From an uncultured Clostridia bacterium (GTDB lineage Bacteria > Bacillota > Clostridia > Oscillospirales > Oscillospiraceae), in NCBI GenBank assembly GCA_945910975.1, contig CAMDZY010000080.1, forward strand, positions 1 to 7,777: DNA of 7,777 bases. The letters run 5' to 3'. Shown here piece after piece: positions 1 through 6,087 of this stretch. The translations under genes and the position numbers were made by a program. The notes beneath the pieces were generated by a model. That model worked only from the letters and a program-made list of their open reading frames with translations, was not told where the DNA came from and made no database searches. Positions within the stretch are counted from its first letter, which is position 1, and every line of letters starts with the position of its first letter.

Positions 1-20
1 CGCCGTAAAGGAGAAGCCCG

Positions 21-2534
21 ATGAAACTAATGATTTTAGACGGCAACAGCGTCATCAACCGCGCATATTATGGAGTCCGTCCTTTGAGCACAAAGGACGG
101 ACTGTTTACCCATGCCATCTATGGCTTTTTGAATATTATGCAGCGTATGCAAACCGAGGAACAGCCAGACGCGCTGTGTGTTGCCTTCGACCTCCATGGC
201 CCCACGTTCCGTCATAAAAGGTATGACGGCTATAAAGCCACGCGCCACGGAATGCCGGAGGAGCTGGCGATGCAGATGCCCTGGATGAAGGACGTGCTGC
301 GTGCCATGAATATCCCCATCTTTGAAGCGGAGGGCTGGGAAGCGGATGATGTGATTGGCACTGTGGCGAAAAAATGCAGCGCCGAAAACTGGGACTGTGT
401 GATTGTCAGCGGGGATCGTGACCAGTTGCAATTGGTTGACAGGCACGTAACCGTGAAGTTTGTTTCTTCCAAAGCAGGCCGCACCGACGCTGTCAATTAC
501 ACACCGGAGCGCTTTCAAGAGGAATACGGTTTTGCACCGATTCATCTGATCGACTTAAAGGCTCTGATGGGCGATTCATCCGACAACATTCCCGGCGTGG
601 CCGGTGTCGGGCCGAAAACTGCAACAGATTTGCTCCTGAAATATGGCACTTTGCAAGGCGTGTATGAAAACTTAGATAGCGGGGAAATCAAGGGGAAACT
701 GCTGGAAAAGCTGAAAAACGGAAAGGACTCCGCCTTTTTGTCCTATGAATTGGCAACTATCGTCTGCGAAGCGCCCATCGATTTCCAGCCGGAAGCGTGC
801 ATTTGCCGTGAACCCAAGCAGGATGAACTGTATGACCTGTTTGTCCGTCTGGAATTTGTCAAGCTGATTGACCGCTATCATTTGCGCCGCAGCGAGCCGG
901 AACCGGCTGCACCGGAACAACTGCCCTTGATGCAAACGCTGCCGGTTGCGCAGGATTTTGCGGTGCTGTTTTCTGCGGATATGCGCACGGCGGCCTTCGC
1001 GTGTGCGGAGGGAACTTGCTGCGTGCAGGTCACGGAAAATCAGCTGCGCGACATTTTGCAAAATCCCTATCAAAAGTGCTGCCTTGATCTCAAGCACCTC
1101 AACAACTGCCTTGCCAAGTTGGGCTTGCAGGCGAAAAACGTTGTGTTTGACGCCGCTGTGGCGGGTTATATGCTTGATCCGTCTGCCAATCACTATGCTT
1201 TGCAAAAGCTGGCAATGGGCTACCTGAATCGGGAGGTCGGAGAGGAACTGACCGACCAAGTGACGGCACTGTGGCAGCTGTGGCCGGTTATGACAGAAAA
1301 AATGCACGCCGAGGGCGTGTATACTGCCTATGAAACAATCGATCTTCCCCTTTGCGCGGTTCTATCTCGGATGGAGCAGGCGGGGATTGGCGTTGACAAA
1401 ACAGCGCTGACCGATTTCGGCCAGATGCTCTCCCAACGGATCGATGCCAGAGAAGCCGAGATTTACGGCTATGCCGACGGGGAATTCAACATCAATTCCA
1501 CCAAAAAATTAGGAGAAATCCTGTTTGAAAAGCTGGAACTTCCACCTGTAAAAAAGACAAAAACCGGCTATTCGACCAATGTAGAGGTTTTGGAGAAATT
1601 AAAGGACGAGAATCCAATTATTCCGGCGATTATGGAGTACCGAATGCTGACCAAATTGAAGTCCACCTATGCGGACGGCCTGTTAAAAGTGATTGACGAG
1701 GACGGCAGAATCCGCACCACGTTCCAGAATACCGTCACCGCGACCGGACGCCTGTCCTCCACCGATCCCAATCTGCAAAATATTCCCGTCCGCACGGAGT
1801 TGGGCGCGGAGATACGCAAAATGTTTGTGCCGCGCCCCGGCTGGGTGTTGGTGGACGCGGACTACAGCCAAATTGAACTGCGCGTGTTGGCACATATTGC
1901 CAACGATAAAAATATGCAGCAGGCGTTTTTAAGCGGTACCGACTTCCATGCCGCGACCGCCGCGCAGGTGTTCCATGTGCCGCTTTCCGAGGTGACGCCC
2001 CAGCTGCGGCGCAATGCAAAGGCTGTGAATTTTGGCATTGTGTATGGCATCTCCAAGTGGTCGCTTGCCGAAGATTTGGGCGTCAAGCCGTGGCAGGCGG
2101 AGGAATATATCAACAGTTACATGACACAATTCTCCGGCGTGCGCGATTATATGCACAATATTGTGGAAACCGCCCGGCAACAGGGCTATGTGGACACAAT
2201 GTTTGGCCGCCGCCGTTGGATTCCGGAACTGAAAAGCAGTAATTTCAATATCCGCTCCGGCGCCGAGCGTATCGCGCTCAACACGCCGATTCAGGGCACG
2301 GCGGCGGATATTATCAAGCTGGCAATGATCCATGTGGACAATGCGCTGCGCGAGCAGGCCTTGCAGGCGCAGCTTGTGTTGCAGGTTCACGATGAACTGA
2401 TTGTAGAATGTCCGGCGTGGGAAGCGGAACTGGTGATGCAAATTGTCACCAACGAGATGCAAAATGTCTGCAAGCTGTCCGTTCCGCTGATTGCCGAGGC
2501 CAAAATGGGGAATAGCTGGTATGAAACAAAGTGA
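21..2534 (+). CDS. polA: DNA polymerase I
   Basis: Family A DNA polymerase for Okazaki-fragment maturation and gap-filling repair, 837 aa, slightly shorter than the roughly 880 aa usual in Bacillus. The N-terminal 5' nuclease domain (about 1-290) looks intact: D7, D57, R64, the GWEADD acidic cluster (E107, D109, D110), D132/D134 in SGDRDQ, and D185/D188 in MGDSSDNIPG. The central 3'-5' exonuclease-like domain (about 300-450) has lost the DxE motif; only an FDAAVAGYML remnant is recognisable, so it is probably inactive for proofreading, as in many Gram-positives. The polymerase domain carries TATGRLSSTDPNLQNIPVR, motif A DYSQIELR (D614), motif B R663-K667-F671-Y675, and motif C HDE (790-792). 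The start is set by AAAGGAG at 7-13, seven bases before ATG. A TAA at 6-8 could be the stop of an upstream gene. The stop overlaps rimI by 14 bp. Identity is secure from the motifs. Confidence 0.98.
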   Translation: MKLMILDGNSVINRAYYGVRPLSTKDGLFTHAIYGFLNIMQRMQTEEQPDALCVAFDLHGPTFRHKRYDGYKATRHGMPEELAMQMPWMKDVLRAMNIPIFEAEGWEADDVIGTVAKKCSAENWDCVIVSGDRDQLQLVDRHVTVKFVSSKAGRTDAVNYTPERFQEEYGFAPIHLIDLKALMGDSSDNIPGVAGVGPKTATDLLLKYGTLQGVYENLDSGEIKGKLLEKLKNGKDSAFLSYELATIVCEAPIDFQPEACICREPKQDELYDLFVRLEFVKLIDRYHLRRSEPEPAAPEQLPLMQTLPVAQDFAVLFSADMRTAAFACAEGTCCVQVTENQLRDILQNPYQKCCLDLKHLNNCLAKLGLQAKNVVFDAAVAGYMLDPSANHYALQKLAMGYLNREVGEELTDQVTALWQLWPVMTEKMHAEGVYTAYETIDLPLCAVLSRMEQAGIGVDKTALTDFGQMLSQRIDAREAEIYGYADGEFNINSTKKLGEILFEKLELPPVKKTKTGYSTNVEVLEKLKDENPIIPAIMEYRMLTKLKSTYADGLLKVIDEDGRIRTTFQNTVTATGRLSSTDPNLQNIPVRTELGAEIRKMFVPRPGWVLVDADYSQIELRVLAHIANDKNMQQAFLSGTDFHAATAAQVFHVPLSEVTPQLRRNAKAVNFGIVYGISKWSLAEDLGVKPWQAEEYINSYMTQFSGVRDYMHNIVETARQQGYVDTMFGRRRWIPELKSSNFNIRSGAERIALNTPIQGTAADIIKLAMIHVDNALREQALQAQLVLQVHDELIVECPAWEAELVMQIVTNEMQNVCKLSVPLIAEAKMGNSWYETK

Positions 2535-2997
2535 AATCCAAATCGTACCGATGCAGCAAATCCATGTACCGCAGGTGGCGGAATTGGAGTGCCAATGCTT
2601 TTCCGACCCATGGCCGGAGGAAATTTTGGCGGGAGAACTAAAAAATCCGTTGAGCCTTTGGCTGGTTGCACTGCAAGGGCAGAAGGTGGTTGGCTATATT
2701 GGCAGCCAGAGCGTAATGGATGAAGCGGACATGATGAATCTGGCGGTGCATCCCGATTTTCGCAGATTGGGAATTGCTGCGCATTTGGCGCGGACACTTA
2801 TGGTACAGTTGCTGCAAGGTGGCGTAAAAACGCTGTGTTTAGAGGTGCGCGTGTCCAACGCTTCTGCAATCGCACTGTATCAGAAATTGGGCTTTACCGA
2901 GGTCGGACGCCGGCCGCGCTACTACTTCCATCCGACAGAGGATGCACTGATTTTTAAGAAAAAGTTGGGAGAAGCAGATGAAAATACTGGCAATTGA
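2521..2997 (+). CDS. rimI: Ribosomal protein bS18 alanine N-acetyltransferase (RimI)
   Basis: GNAT-fold acetyltransferase, 158 aa, expected to acetylate the N-terminal alanine of ribosomal protein S18 using acetyl-CoA. The sequence shows the acetyl-CoA loop RRLGIA (81-86, with Ala in place of the last Gly), the LEVRVSNASAIALYQKLGF block (107-125) typical of RimI with the likely catalytic Glu108 and Tyr120, and the end RPRYYFHPTEDALIF. I chose the ATG at 2521. A TTG at 2491 gives a longer frame lying deep inside polA, but the added residues do not look like the family's N terminus. The gene starts inside the last codons of polA and ends 20 bp inside tsaD, so it is probably translationally coupled to both. 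The SD is weak (GGGGA about 2507-2511). In many Firmicutes rimI sits with tsaB/tsaE/tsaD; here only tsaD is adjacent. Other GNAT substrates are possible, but context supports RimI. Confidence 0.92.
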   Translation: MKQSEIQIVPMQQIHVPQVAELECQCFSDPWPEEILAGELKNPLSLWLVALQGQKVVGYIGSQSVMDEADMMNLAVHPDFRRLGIAAHLARTLMVQLLQGGVKTLCLEVRVSNASAIALYQKLGFTEVGRRPRYYFHPTEDALIFKKKLGEADENTGN

Positions 2998-3994
2998 ATC
3001 CTCCTGCGATGAAACAGCGGTAGCTGTGGTTGAGGACGGAAGAAAAATATTATCGGATGCAATCGCCTCACAGGTAGAACTGCATAAAATTTACGGCGGC
3101 GTGGTGCCGGAAATCGCTTCCCGCAAGCATATCGAGGCAATCTACGGCTTGGCGGATCAGGCGTTATCGCAGGCGCAGGTAACGCGCAAGCAGATCGACG
3201 CGGTGGCGGTGACCTATGCGCCGGGTCTGATCGGTGCGGTGCTGGTTGGCGTGAATTTTGCCAAGGCGGCGGCTTTTTCCATGGGCGTGCCGCTGGTTCC
3301 CGTCCACCATATTCGCGGCCACATCGCGGCAAATTATTTGGCGTACCCGGAACTGGAACCGCCGTTCTTGTGTTTGGTGGTGTCCGGCGGACATACGCTG
3401 ATTGTGGATGTCAAGGATTATACCGACATGGAGATTTTGGGCGGCACACGCGATGACGCGGCAGGCGAGTGCTTTGACAAGGTGGCGCGTGTATTGGGAA
3501 TGCCGTATCCCGGCGGCGCAGCGCTTGACCGCATGGCACGCACCGGCGATCCGGAAAAATACGTCTTGCCGATTCCCAAGCTGTCCGGCAATCCGCTGGA
3601 TTTGTCGTTTTCCGGCTTAAAAACCGCCGCGTTGAACCTGATTCATAATGCCGAACAAAAGGGAGAGGCTATCGATGTGCCATCGCTGTGTGCAGGCTTT
3701 TCCCAGACGGTCAGCCGGATGCTGGTGCCGCGCGTGATGCAGGCACTGGAACAGACTGGCTATCAGAAATTGGCAATTGCCGGCGGCGTTGCCGCCAATT
3801 CTAAAATTCGCGCCGATTTTCAGGCGGCAACAAAGGAAAAAGGAATTGCACTTTATACCCCGCCGCTTTCCCTCTGCGGCGATAACGGCGCAATGATTGG
3901 CGCGCAAGGGTATTATGAATACCTTGCCGGAAATTTGGCAGATCAAACCCTAAACGCCTACGCAACAAAATCCATTGAGGGAGAAACGCTGTAA
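2978..3994 (+). CDS. tsaD: tRNA N6-adenosine threonylcarbamoyltransferase (TsaD)
   Basis: Kae1/TsaD/YgjD family enzyme, 338 aa, normal length. It transfers threonylcarbamoyl from threonylcarbamoyl-AMP to A37 of ANN-decoding tRNAs, working with TsaB and TsaE in the cytoplasm. Visible motifs are the N-terminal ASKHA phosphate loop IESSCDETAVAVV (6-18), the metal-binding HHIRGH (H111, H115), SGGHT (136-140), the GGTRDDAAGECFDKVARVLG region (155-174), AGGVAANSKIR (268-278), and GDNGAMI with metal ligand D302. The start ATG lies 20 bp before the rimI stop. It has GGGAGAAG at 2967-2974, three to five bases upstream, so the SD is inside rimI and coupling is likely. Neither tsaB nor tsaE is in the window. 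No convincing terminator follows: 3973-4007 can form a 10-bp stem with one mismatch across the stop codon, but no U-run follows it. Confidence 0.98.
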   Translation: MKILAIESSCDETAVAVVEDGRKILSDAIASQVELHKIYGGVVPEIASRKHIEAIYGLADQALSQAQVTRKQIDAVAVTYAPGLIGAVLVGVNFAKAAAFSMGVPLVPVHHIRGHIAANYLAYPELEPPFLCLVVSGGHTLIVDVKDYTDMEILGGTRDDAAGECFDKVARVLGMPYPGGAALDRMARTGDPEKYVLPIPKLSGNPLDLSFSGLKTAALNLIHNAEQKGEAIDVPSLCAGFSQTVSRMLVPRVMQALEQTGYQKLAIAGGVAANSKIRADFQAATKEKGIALYTPPLSLCGDNGAMIGAQGYYEYLAGNLADQTLNAYATKSIEGETL

Positions 3995-4035
3995 AAATCC
4001 CCCAATGCATATGGAAAAGGACAGCAATCAACGCA
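3995..4035. other. Junction between tsaD and the accessory block
   Basis: The 41 bases between the tsaD stop and the first GNAT-like codons hold no promoter, terminator with a U-run, insertion-sequence end or attachment repeat that I can recognise. The sequence changes here from the higher-GC housekeeping operon to the more AT-rich accessory block. I take it as the recombination or deletion scar that removed the 5' part of the GNAT gene. Without a terminator, transcription from polA-rimI-tsaD may run into the accessory genes. Confidence 0.45.
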
Positions 4036-4173
4036 ACATGGATATTGAGCAATAACAAAAGAGCCAATGCTTTTTATAAAAAGCACGGCTTTGTAGAAAG
4101 TGGAAGAAGAAAGCAACTCCGAAATGACCTTTTTGAGTTGGAAATGACACGAGGTACAAACAATGACTTTTGA
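4036..4173 (+). pseudogene. 3' remnant of a GNAT acetyltransferase gene
   Basis: An open stretch with no start codon and no 5' part. Translated in the frame of 4036, it reads TWILSNNKRANAFYKKHGF, followed by VESGRRKQLRNDLFELEMTR, and stops at TGA 4171-4173. This is the classic C-terminal end of a GNAT acetyltransferase: a strand, then N-x-x-A-x-x-FY-x-x-x-GF, then G and a final strand. The acetyl-CoA-binding middle and the whole N-terminal half are absent; upstream, the frame runs into the tsaD stop region with no GNAT-like residues. The left boundary is therefore approximate, somewhere in 3995-4040. The remnant's stop overlaps the methyltransferase start by 11 bp and provides its SD (GAGG, 4151-4154). 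This suggests the intact ancestor was an operon of GNAT, methyltransferase and GNAT. It is not a duplicate of rimI or of the 4960 gene: their matching ends differ in sequence. Confidence 0.8.
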
Positions 4174-4963
4174 ACAACTTGCAAAAATAGAAAACGAAGC
4201 CGAACGTGTGAACAGAACCTATGATATATTCAACGAGGAGAGCAGACTCAATCATTCAAAGGCTGCACGGGTTGAATTTTTGACGACGGTTCGCTACATA
4301 GAAAAATACTTAAAAGACGGCGACAAGATACTTGACATCGGCGCAGGCGCGGGCGAATACAGCCTTTACTTTGCACATCGTGGATATGAAGTATCAGCGC
4401 TTGAACTTTCGGATGCCAATATTGCGGCTTTTCGCAAAAAACTTACACCCGAAGATAAGATTGACCTTGTGCAGGGGAACGCACTTGATCTGTCACGCTA
4501 TGCTGACAAGTCTTTTGACATTGTGCTTCTATTCGGCCCGCTTTATCATTTGAAAAATGATACGGATAAACAGCAATGTATTCGCGAAGCAAAGCGCGTT
4601 TGTAGGGATGACGGAAAAATCTTTTTTGCTTTTATCGCCAATGATTTTGTTTTCCTCACCGAATTTGAATACGACATCCATTATTTTTCCGTCGGCAATT
4701 ACGATAAGGAAACATTCAAACTCAATGACTTCCCGTTTGTGTTCCACACAGTGGATACCGCAAGAAAACTTCTTGCTGACGGTGGTATCAACGTACTGCA
4801 TGAGGTCACTGCCGATGGTGCAAGCGAGCTTTTGGCGGCGAGAATCAACGAAATGAGTGACGAGGACTATGCACAGTATCTCCGTTATCATTTCTATATC
4901 TGCGAAAAGCCGGAGATGCTCGGTATGACAAATCATTTGCTGTTTGTGGGAGAAAAGAAATGA
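4163..4963 (+). CDS. Class I SAM-dependent methyltransferase, substrate unknown
   Basis: A 266-aa cytoplasmic protein with a Rossmann-type SAM methyltransferase core. Motif I is KILDIGAGAGEYSLYFA (55-71). The acidic residue ending strand 2 is E81 in SALELS. Motif II/III is LVQGNALDL (102-110), motif IV is FDIVLLFGPLYHL (118-130), and motif V is REAKRVCRDDGKIFFAFI (141-158). The GPLYHL variant after strand 4 is common in small Firmicute methyltransferases of the Methyltransf_11/25 type. The substrate-capping C-terminal half (about 160-266) is not one I can assign. GAGG at 4151-4154, eight bases upstream, supports the ATG at 4163. The gene overlaps the GNAT remnant upstream and the next GNAT gene by ATGA. 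GC content and codon choice are lower and more A-rich than in polA-tsaD, fitting acquisition from elsewhere. A small-molecule or antibiotic substrate is possible, but nothing in the sequence proves it. Confidence 0.88.
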   Translation: MTFEQLAKIENEAERVNRTYDIFNEESRLNHSKAARVEFLTTVRYIEKYLKDGDKILDIGAGAGEYSLYFAHRGYEVSALELSDANIAAFRKKLTPEDKIDLVQGNALDLSRYADKSFDIVLLFGPLYHLKNDTDKQQCIREAKRVCRDDGKIFFAFIANDFVFLTEFEYDIHYFSVGNYDKETFKLNDFPFVFHTVDTARKLLADGGINVLHEVTADGASELLAARINEMSDEDYAQYLRYHFYICEKPEMLGMTNHLLFVGEKK

Positions 4964-5484
4964 TAAGGTATAAAGACCTAACCATCCGCCAAGCTGAGGA
5001 TGTCGATGCAAAACAGCTTGCCGCATGGTGGAATGATGGCGCAATTATGGCACACGCAGGCTTTCCCAACGGCTTGGGAACGAGCGAGGAAAAAGTGATC
5101 GAAGAGCTTGAAAACGGCTGCGGCTGTATGGTGATTGAGGAAAATGGCCGCCTGATTGGGGAGTGCAATTACCGTGATGTGGGTTACGGTGTTGCAGAAA
5201 TTGGCATCAAAATCTGCGAAACCGATTGTCAGAACCGTGGCATCGGGAGAAAGATTTTGAGTATGTTGATTGGCTGGCTGTTCCGAAACGGCTATACCAA
5301 AATCGTCCTTGATACCAATTTGGCAAATACAAGGGCACAGCACGTTTATGAATTGCTTGGCTTCCGCAAGGTGCGAACCAACGTGGACTCATGGAAAGAC
5401 CAGCTCGGAAGGTTGCAATCCTCGGTCGATTATGAACTGGTTGAAACAGACTTTCATAGCTATATTTCAGAAATTTCTGCCTGA
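4960..5484 (+). CDS. GNAT family N-acetyltransferase (RimJ-like type)
   Basis: A 174-aa GNAT-fold acetyltransferase using acetyl-CoA; acceptor unknown. The order of elements fits the Acetyltransf_3/RimJ-like branch: N-terminal LTIRQAEDVDAKQLAAWWND (7-26), GRLIGECNYRDV strand (63-74), AEIGIKI (79-85), acetyl-CoA loop QNRGIGRKIL (91-100, Q-x-x-G-x-G), and the end block LDTNLANTRAQHVYELLGFRKV (117-138). The WWND / GCGCMVIEENGRLIGE pattern resembles proteins loosely annotated as acetyltransferases of small amines or aminoglycosides, but I cannot name a substrate. The start codon overlaps the methyltransferase stop as ATGA (4960-4963), and GGGAG at 4948-4952 lies seven bases upstream, so the two are certainly one transcriptional unit and coupled. 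Two tandem hairpins follow the stop. The family call is secure; function is open. Confidence 0.9.
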   Translation: MIRYKDLTIRQAEDVDAKQLAAWWNDGAIMAHAGFPNGLGTSEEKVIEELENGCGCMVIEENGRLIGECNYRDVGYGVAEIGIKICETDCQNRGIGRKILSMLIGWLFRNGYTKIVLDTNLANTRAQHVYELLGFRKVRTNVDSWKDQLGRLQSSVDYELVETDFHSYISEISA

Positions 5485-5494
5485 ATTTGGCGCA

Positions 5495-5529
5495 AAGCCT
5501 ATAACATTCTCTGACAATGTTATAGGCTT
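5495..5529. repeat. 14-bp perfect inverted repeat downstream of the GNAT gene
   Basis: Arms AAGCCTATAACATT (5495-5508) and AATGTTATAGGCTT (5516-5529) are perfectly complementary around a 7-base loop. It lies 11 bp after the GNAT stop, between converging genes. There is no good U-run on either side, so as a terminator it is weak. It could serve the minus-strand regulator gene, an RNA 3' end, or be a protein-binding palindrome: its inner TATAAC/GTTATA halves also occur in the palindrome at 5985-6006. Confidence 0.6.
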
Positions 5530-5548
5530 AACTTCTTGCGGGAGAATT

Positions 5549-5614
5549 CTCCCCATTATTGTAGTTGTGCGGGTGCAAAACCGCTTCTACGATAATGGGG
5601 AGTTCTTTCTTTTT
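5549..5614 (+). terminator. Rho-independent terminator of the methyltransferase-GNAT operon
   Basis: A 16-bp stem (CTCCCCATTATTGTAG at 5549-5564 with its partner at 5587-5602, one G-U wobble) encloses a 22-base loop. The loop can form a second small GCGG/CCGC stem (5569-5572 with 5581-5584). The right arm is followed at once by a T-rich tail, TTCTTTCTTTTT (5603-5614), so this is a strong plus-strand terminator. Its tail touches the last codon of the convergent regulator gene. On the minus strand no U-run follows, so it is not clearly bidirectional. The left arm can alternatively pair with GGGAG at 5540-5544. Confidence 0.85.
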
Positions 5615-5933
5615 AATGGGAGAGGACTTCGGCAATTTCCAACAGTATCCGCTTGCGGTCAGGTGACAGCTTCGTGAATATTGTTTGCAGTTCCTGCTGC
5701 AAATAGGTATCCTGCCGAACTGTGACGCCGTCGAGGAAAAATGTAAGTTCAAAGCCAAGAATCGACGCAATTTCCGCCAACGTGTCCAAGCTAATTTTGG
5801 TTACGCCGCGCTCAAGTTGGCTCACATAACCTACGCTAACCGAAAGTTGCTCGGCCAAATATTCCTGCGTGAATCCGTTTCCCTTTCGCGCCTGCTTGAT
5901 TCGAAGTCCGATTTGTTTGTAGTCAATATACAT
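5613..5933 (-). CDS. XRE-family helix-turn-helix transcriptional regulator
   Basis: A 106-aa protein: an HTH_3/XRE DNA-binding domain at about 8-66 (IGLRIKQARKGNGFTQEYLA, then recognition-helix region SVSVGYVSQLERGVTKISLD, then TLAEIASILG) and a short C-terminal tail (80-106) ending in two predicted amphipathic helices, with no sensor domain. It likely binds a palindromic operator as a dimer. I chose the ATG whose complement is 5931-5933. The frame stays open to 6128, but the extra N-terminal part translates the AT-rich promoter palindrome into a meaningless hydrophobic string. The SD is weak (GGTGAT upstream). A TTGCAA-17-TATAAT promoter lies upstream, with TATAAT inside a 22-bp palindrome, which argues for autorepression (inference). 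It is divergent to the four-helix membrane protein gene, which it probably also controls. Family assignment is secure; ligand and signal are unknown. Confidence 0.9.
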   Translation of the reverse strand: MYIDYKQIGLRIKQARKGNGFTQEYLAEQLSVSVGYVSQLERGVTKISLDTLAEIASILGFELTFFLDGVTVRQDTYLQQELQTIFTKLSPDRKRILLEIAEVLSH

Positions 5934-5984
5934 TTTATCACCAGATACTATTTTGACAGTAATAGCTACAAATATACAGACATT

Positions 5985-6006
5985 TATAACTATAATTATA
6001 GTTATA
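5985..6006. promoter_or_regulatory. 22-bp perfect palindrome, candidate operator
   Basis: The core 5986-6005 reads ATAACTATAATTATAGTTAT, extended by one T/A pair on each side, a perfect 22-bp palindrome. It covers the -10 box of the minus-strand regulator promoter and ends four bases before the -35 box of the plus-strand promoter. Dyad, position and the adjacent XRE gene make it the natural operator for autoregulation and control of the divergent gene. Inverted copies of TAGCTATT flank it (5961-5968 minus, 6005-6012 plus) and may be extra half-sites. Confidence 0.65.
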
Positions 6007-6023
6007 GCTATTGACTTTTGCAA
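5995..6023 (-). promoter_or_regulatory. Promoter of the XRE regulator gene
   Basis: On the minus strand, TTGCAA (6023-6018; 4 of 6 to the -35 consensus) is followed after exactly 17 bases by a perfect TATAAT (6000-5995). Transcription would begin near 5988, giving a leader of about 55 bases before the ATG at 5933. The -10 box is embedded in the 22-bp palindrome, so an operator-bound protein would block it. Confidence 0.7.
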
Positions 6024-6039
6024 AATATTGTGGTATCTT
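6011..6039 (+). promoter_or_regulatory. Candidate promoter of the four-helix membrane protein gene
   Basis: TTGACT (6011-6016; 5 of 6) is followed after 17 bases by TATCTT (6034-6039; 4 of 6). An alternative -10 is the extended-type TGCTATAGA at 6041-6049, but its spacing to TTGACT is too long. The -35 lies inside the spacer of the minus-strand promoter, so the two promoters are interleaved and could compete. The palindrome sits just upstream of this -35, so bound regulator could repress or activate. Confidence 0.5.
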
Positions 6040-6087
6040 ATGCTATAGAGAATATGCAACTCGGACAATAAATTGAGGAGGTTTTTT

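Noticed and set aside
36..545. A 169-codon minus-strand open frame inside polA, and similar long antisense frames at 672-1307 and 1929-2462.
   Set aside because: These are mirror frames of a GC-rich conserved gene, with no recognisable domain and no supporting SD.
2491..2520. A longer rimI beginning at TTG 2491.
   Set aside because: The ten extra residues do not match the family's N terminus, and the ATG at 2521 gives a normal RimI length.
3973..4007. A hairpin spanning the tsaD stop codon (10-bp stem, one mismatch, 15-base loop).
   Set aside because: No U-run follows and half of the stem is coding sequence, so it is too weak to call a terminator.
5953..5978. A perfect TTGACA at 5953-5958 on the plus strand as a further promoter.
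   Set aside because: The only -10-like box, TATACA at 5973, is spaced by just 14 bases; nothing acceptable occurs at 16-18.
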